Source: an uncultured Bacteroidota bacterium
GTDB lineage: Bacteria; Bacteroidota; Bacteroidia; Flavobacteriales; Flavobacteriaceae
Assembly: GCA_902560065.1 (NCBI GenBank)
Contig: CACEKG010000003.1
Coordinates: forward strand, 1-64,000
Reading direction: 5' to 3'
Length of the DNA stretch: 64,000 bases
Shown here: positions 60,574-64,000 of the stretch, one piece after another
How the letters are laid out: each line of letters starts with the position of its first letter
Position numbering within the stretch: position 1 is the stretch's first letter
The notes under the pieces: model-generated
Told to the model about the DNA's origin: nothing
What the model saw: only the letters and a program-made list of their open reading frames with translations
Databases searched by the model: none
Program-made: the position numbers and the translations under genes

Positions 60574-61905
60574 ATGACATTTTCAATTTTAACAATTTTA
60601 ATAGCTATTTTAATTATAGTCATTGGTACATCTTATTTTAAAATTCATCCTTTTTTGGTACTACTTTTTGCAACTTTGATTTTAGCTTTTTTTAATGGTT
60701 TTAATCCTGCTCAAATTATTTCTGTTATAACATCTGGTTTTGGAAAAATAATTCAAAATATAGGATTACTTATACTTTTTGGAACAATAATTGGTGCTTC
60801 AATGAAAAAAACAAATGCCACAAAATCAATAGCTAACGGAATTATAAACTCTTTAAAAAAACTTCCTTTACCCTTTGCAGTTAGCTTTATAGGTTATTTA
60901 GTTTCTATCCCAGTATTTTGTGATGCAGCATTTGTTATTTTATCTCAATTAAATAAAACCTTATCAAATAAAACAAAAACTCCATTGATAGGATTAACTG
61001 TTGCACTTTCAACTGGACTTTTTGCTCCTCATGTTTTAGTTCCTCCAACACCAGGACCCTTAGCTGCAGCAGCTAACTTAAAATTAGATAATATTTTTTT
61101 ATTAATTATAATAGGCGGATTTATTGCATTTATTTTAGTGTTGGCAGGAGCATTCTATGCTAATTATTTAGCAAATAAAAGTGAATATAAAGAATCCATT
61201 GAATTAAAAAATGACCCAAAAATTAAAAATGAAAAATTACCTAGCTTCTTTGAATCGATTTTGCCAATTTTAATCCCAATATTGCTTATGTGTTTTGGAT
61301 CAATAGTTTACAATTTTAACATCCCTAATAAAATTGGAAATATTGTTTCATTTATAACTAATCCAACAATGGCAATATTTATTGGCATGTTATTATCTTT
61401 TAAAATTATTAAAGAAGGTTTAATAAAATCAATTAATTCTTCTATATCAATAGGTGTTAAACAAGCAGCACCTATTATTCTTATAACAGGAATGGGAGGT
61501 GCCTTAGGGGCCGTAATTGAACAAATGGAAATAGAAAATTATATTAATAATTTAACAATAAGCTCAAACTTAGGTATAATATTTCCTTTTTTAATCGCAG
61601 CTTTTCTTAAAACAGCTCAGGGTTCCTCTACAATTTCAATTATAACTACATCATCAATAGTTTTTCCTTTATTACCTGCCATGGGATTAGACTCTGAAAT
61701 TGGTAAAGTATGGGTTATAATGTCACTAGGTGTTGGTTCAATGACAATTTCTCACGCTAATGATTCATATTTTTGGGTAGTATCTCAAATGGGGAATATT
61801 GATGTAAAAAAAGCATATAAAACTCATACTGTTGGAACTTTTATACAAGGAATTTTTGGATTATTATTAGTTATTATATTTTATAATATCTGGAGTGTTT
61901 TTTAA
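60574..61905 (+). CDS. GntP family permease (gluconate/glycerate-type)
   Basis: ITSGFGKIIQNIGLLILFGTIIGASMKKT, FAPHVLVPPTPGPLAAA, KTAQGSSTISIITTSSI, ISHANDSYFWVVS. Confidence 0.9.
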   Translation: MTFSILTILIAILIIVIGTSYFKIHPFLVLLFATLILAFFNGFNPAQIISVITSGFGKIIQNIGLLILFGTIIGASMKKTNATKSIANGIINSLKKLPLPFAVSFIGYLVSIPVFCDAAFVILSQLNKTLSNKTKTPLIGLTVALSTGLFAPHVLVPPTPGPLAAAANLKLDNIFLLIIIGGFIAFILVLAGAFYANYLANKSEYKESIELKNDPKIKNEKLPSFFESILPILIPILLMCFGSIVYNFNIPNKIGNIVSFITNPTMAIFIGMLLSFKIIKEGLIKSINSSISIGVKQAAPIILITGMGGALGAVIEQMEIENYINNLTISSNLGIIFPFLIAAFLKTAQGSSTISIITTSSIVFPLLPAMGLDSEIGKVWVIMSLGVGSMTISHANDSYFWVVSQMGNIDVKKAYKTHTVGTFIQGIFGLLLVIIFYNIWSVF

Positions 61906-63740
61906 TATTCTGTATAAATAATTTCTAATTGTACTTTTTTATCATTGTTTTCTTCTTCAGGCAAATTTGATCCAACTAATATAGCTCCTAAAGGATTCAA
62001 AATTGAAGACCTTGGATAATTTAAAAATTCATTTTCCCGAACTATAGCCTTTTTACGAAAAATATCATTTATGTTTGAACTAACAACCAATCCCAAATCA
62101 AAATTGGTTGAATCTTTTCTAATAACATTTGATATGTGATTAGTTATATTAAATTTATAACGGTATGGTTTATTATTAGAATCATATTCAAGAATACCTC
62201 CAAATATTTTTTTATCTCCATTAGTCACAAATAAATCTGTTGAACCATCAATAATTAAATCCTCTAGAGGTTCCCCAGATAAAATGTCATATAAATATAA
62301 TCTTTGAGCCACAAGATTATGGGCTCCTTCAAAATTATCATCTATATAAAATGATATATTAGCTTCATTAATAATAATATTTTTATTTCTTAATTCATTT
62401 AAAAATGTATTATCGTTTGAAGAGTTTTTTGAAAACAAACGAATTAAACCATGATACTTTCCAGATTTAACAAAAAGTCTGTCCGTATGATTTCCTTCAG
62501 TCGATTCTTTAATTCTTCTCTCAATCTCTAGATTAAAAAATGAATTTTTTATTGTATTAACTCTTATTCCACCAAAAGGAATTGATATAGAACTACTTAA
62601 TCTTTCAATTTCATCATCATCAGTGTCATTTTCAGTCCCGTTTTTGTTATAACTATCAAACTCATATTCTATTCTTATTTGAGCAGAATTAAAATTCAAT
62701 AACATAAATAAATCACTCGAAAAATTTTCAGTTTGAATTATTAAGCCTCTTATACCGTCTAATTTGAATGATGAGGAACTTTCCAAAACTGAATTACCTT
62801 CCATTTCAATAATTTTTCTTTGAAAAAAATCATTACTTAATGGAATTCTAATTCTTGGACTTAATCTTAGCTCAACTTTTTCCCTTTCATCTACATCTTC
62901 CGTTAAAGGATCATCTGTCAAGTAATAAAACACTAATTCTTCCAAATTTAATTTGACGTTTGTATTAGATAACTCCTCACCAAAAAATCCTTGATCGTAG
63001 AAATCTTGATTAGAATAATAAATTTTTTGTGTTTCAAAATTATTATTTGCATCAAGGTCATTTAAATAATATGTGAGTTCATGAACCTTGATATTAAAAC
63101 TTGAATTTATATCTCCATATAATGAATCAATTTCATAAAGATTATCTTCTGAATCATAACCAGAATTATCTAGGTCTTCATGATCTAATATTCCATCTCC
63201 ATCACTATCTGAACTTAATGGATTTAATCCTGCTTGAAACTCAACAATATCTGTTAATTGGTCATCATCTGAATTACTTTGAGGATCATTAGGATCGGAA
63301 TCTTTTGAATCAATTAGCCCATCTTCATCTTTATCATTTTGATTTGTAAAAAAAGGTATTTCTAAATAAACATTTGTAACTTTTTCATTCTCAGGTATTA
63401 TTGAAATATCCTCTTCACTTCCCTCTTCTTCAAAAGATTGATTTATTTTTCCAAAAACAGGAGAAGTAGAAATTTCAATTTGACTAATTATACTAGCTTC
63501 AGTAACTCCAAAAGTTGGATGATCAATTAATCCTAACTGCGCAATAGGCAAACCATCTGCTTGAACTGAATTTATTTTTTCTTGGAAAGTATATACTGGA
63601 GCAATTAACTTGTTACTTTTTAATTCCTGGTATGAAAATAAATCTCCTCCAATATTATGGAAATCCTTATCACAACCTGTAATTAAAACTAAAATTAATG
63701 AATATTTTAAAATACTTAAAAGATCCATATTTTTCATCAA
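61902..63740 (-). CDS. DUF4270-like lipoprotein with TSP3-type calcium-binding repeats
   Basis: Lipobox LITGCD, QEKINSVQADGLPIAQLGLIDHPTFGVTEASIISQ; DKDEDGLIDSKDSDPNDPQ..DSDGDGILDHEDLDNSG. Confidence 0.7.
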   Translation of the reverse strand: MMKNMDLLSILKYSLILVLITGCDKDFHNIGGDLFSYQELKSNKLIAPVYTFQEKINSVQADGLPIAQLGLIDHPTFGVTEASIISQIEISTSPVFGKINQSFEEEGSEEDISIIPENEKVTNVYLEIPFFTNQNDKDEDGLIDSKDSDPNDPQSNSDDDQLTDIVEFQAGLNPLSSDSDGDGILDHEDLDNSGYDSEDNLYEIDSLYGDINSSFNIKVHELTYYLNDLDANNNFETQKIYYSNQDFYDQGFFGEELSNTNVKLNLEELVFYYLTDDPLTEDVDEREKVELRLSPRIRIPLSNDFFQRKIIEMEGNSVLESSSSFKLDGIRGLIIQTENFSSDLFMLLNFNSAQIRIEYEFDSYNKNGTENDTDDDEIERLSSSISIPFGGIRVNTIKNSFFNLEIERRIKESTEGNHTDRLFVKSGKYHGLIRLFSKNSSNDNTFLNELRNKNIIINEANISFYIDDNFEGAHNLVAQRLYLYDILSGEPLEDLIIDGSTDLFVTNGDKKIFGGILEYDSNNKPYRYKFNITNHISNVIRKDSTNFDLGLVVSSNINDIFRKKAIVRENEFLNYPRSSILNPLGAILVGSNLPEEENNDKKVQLEIIYTEY

Positions 63741-63744
63741 AGAA

Positions 63745-64000
63745 TTATATTATTTTATCAGAATAAAAATCTGTATAAGCATTTTTTTGGGTAGACGAAT
63801 CATAACATAGATGAGGTTTTTTGCTTTGATCAATTATTTCATTCAAATCTTTTGGAGTTTGGTTTGAGGAAGAAACTATTCCATCAGAATGTTTTAAACT
63901 TAATTTTATTAAGTTATTAAAATTCGCATTTGATAATGCCTCAATCTCCTCCTTAGGAATAAGATCAAATTCCACCTTATTTTTTATTTTTTTTGAAACA
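63745..64000 (-). CDS. glgA: C-terminal part of glycogen/starch synthase, truncated by the window edge
   Basis: Frame open to the window edge (VSKKIKNKVEFDLIPKEEIEALSNANFNNLIKLSLKHSDGIVSSSNQTPKDLNEI); adjacent to the DUF4270-like gene. Confidence 0.5.
   Translation of the reverse strand, partial: VSKKIKNKVEFDLIPKEEIEALSNANFNNLIKLSLKHSDGIVSSSNQTPKDLNEIIDQSKKPHLCYDSSTQKNAYTDFYSDKII

Overview
AT-rich, compact, single-replicon-like window that reads as a marine Flavobacteriia genome. Supporting signs are gldD, HU with a 29-aa basic AURKAIP1/COX24-like peptide, a split atpDC operon, TAnnTTTG promoter boxes and many secreted or lipoprotein ORFs. Main blocks: (1) 0-4.6 kb, a complete sugar PTS (EIIA, EIIC, EIIB, HPr, EI) with a ribulose-phosphate-epimerase-like enzyme, which is uncommon in Bacteroidetes. 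(2) 4.5-30.7 kb, accessory secreted and lipoprotein genes: two zinc-metalloprotease-like proteins, YdjC-like deacetylase, GH3, a serine-recombinase homologue that appears catalytically dead, amidohydrolases, SGNH hydrolase, TPR-LuxR regulator, CotH, Crp/Fnr, BNR/sortilin-like, SOUL, MlrC/M81 and SET domain. (3) 30.7-37.4 kb, a conserved core: gldD, ssb, mutY, HU, rng, recX (no canonical start codon), atpC, atpD. (4) 37.5-57.2 kb, a roughly 20 kb acyl-CoA catabolic island: three acyl-CoA dehydrogenases, an ACAD10/11- or LvaA-like kinase, a 4-hydroxybutyryl-CoA dehydratase-family protein, ECH, MaoC, three SDRs, a TonB receptor, an acyl-CoA ligase and a biotin-dependent carboxylase. I propose a 4-hydroxyacyl-CoA degradation pathway there, and this is the best candidate for an undescribed system in the window. 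(5) 57.2-64 kb: PlsC, YpdA-like, glycerate kinase, GntP transporter, DUF4270-like lipoprotein and a truncated glycogen synthase. I saw no tRNA, rRNA, CRISPR array or intact transposon. All family calls are from reading motifs by eye; no searches were run.
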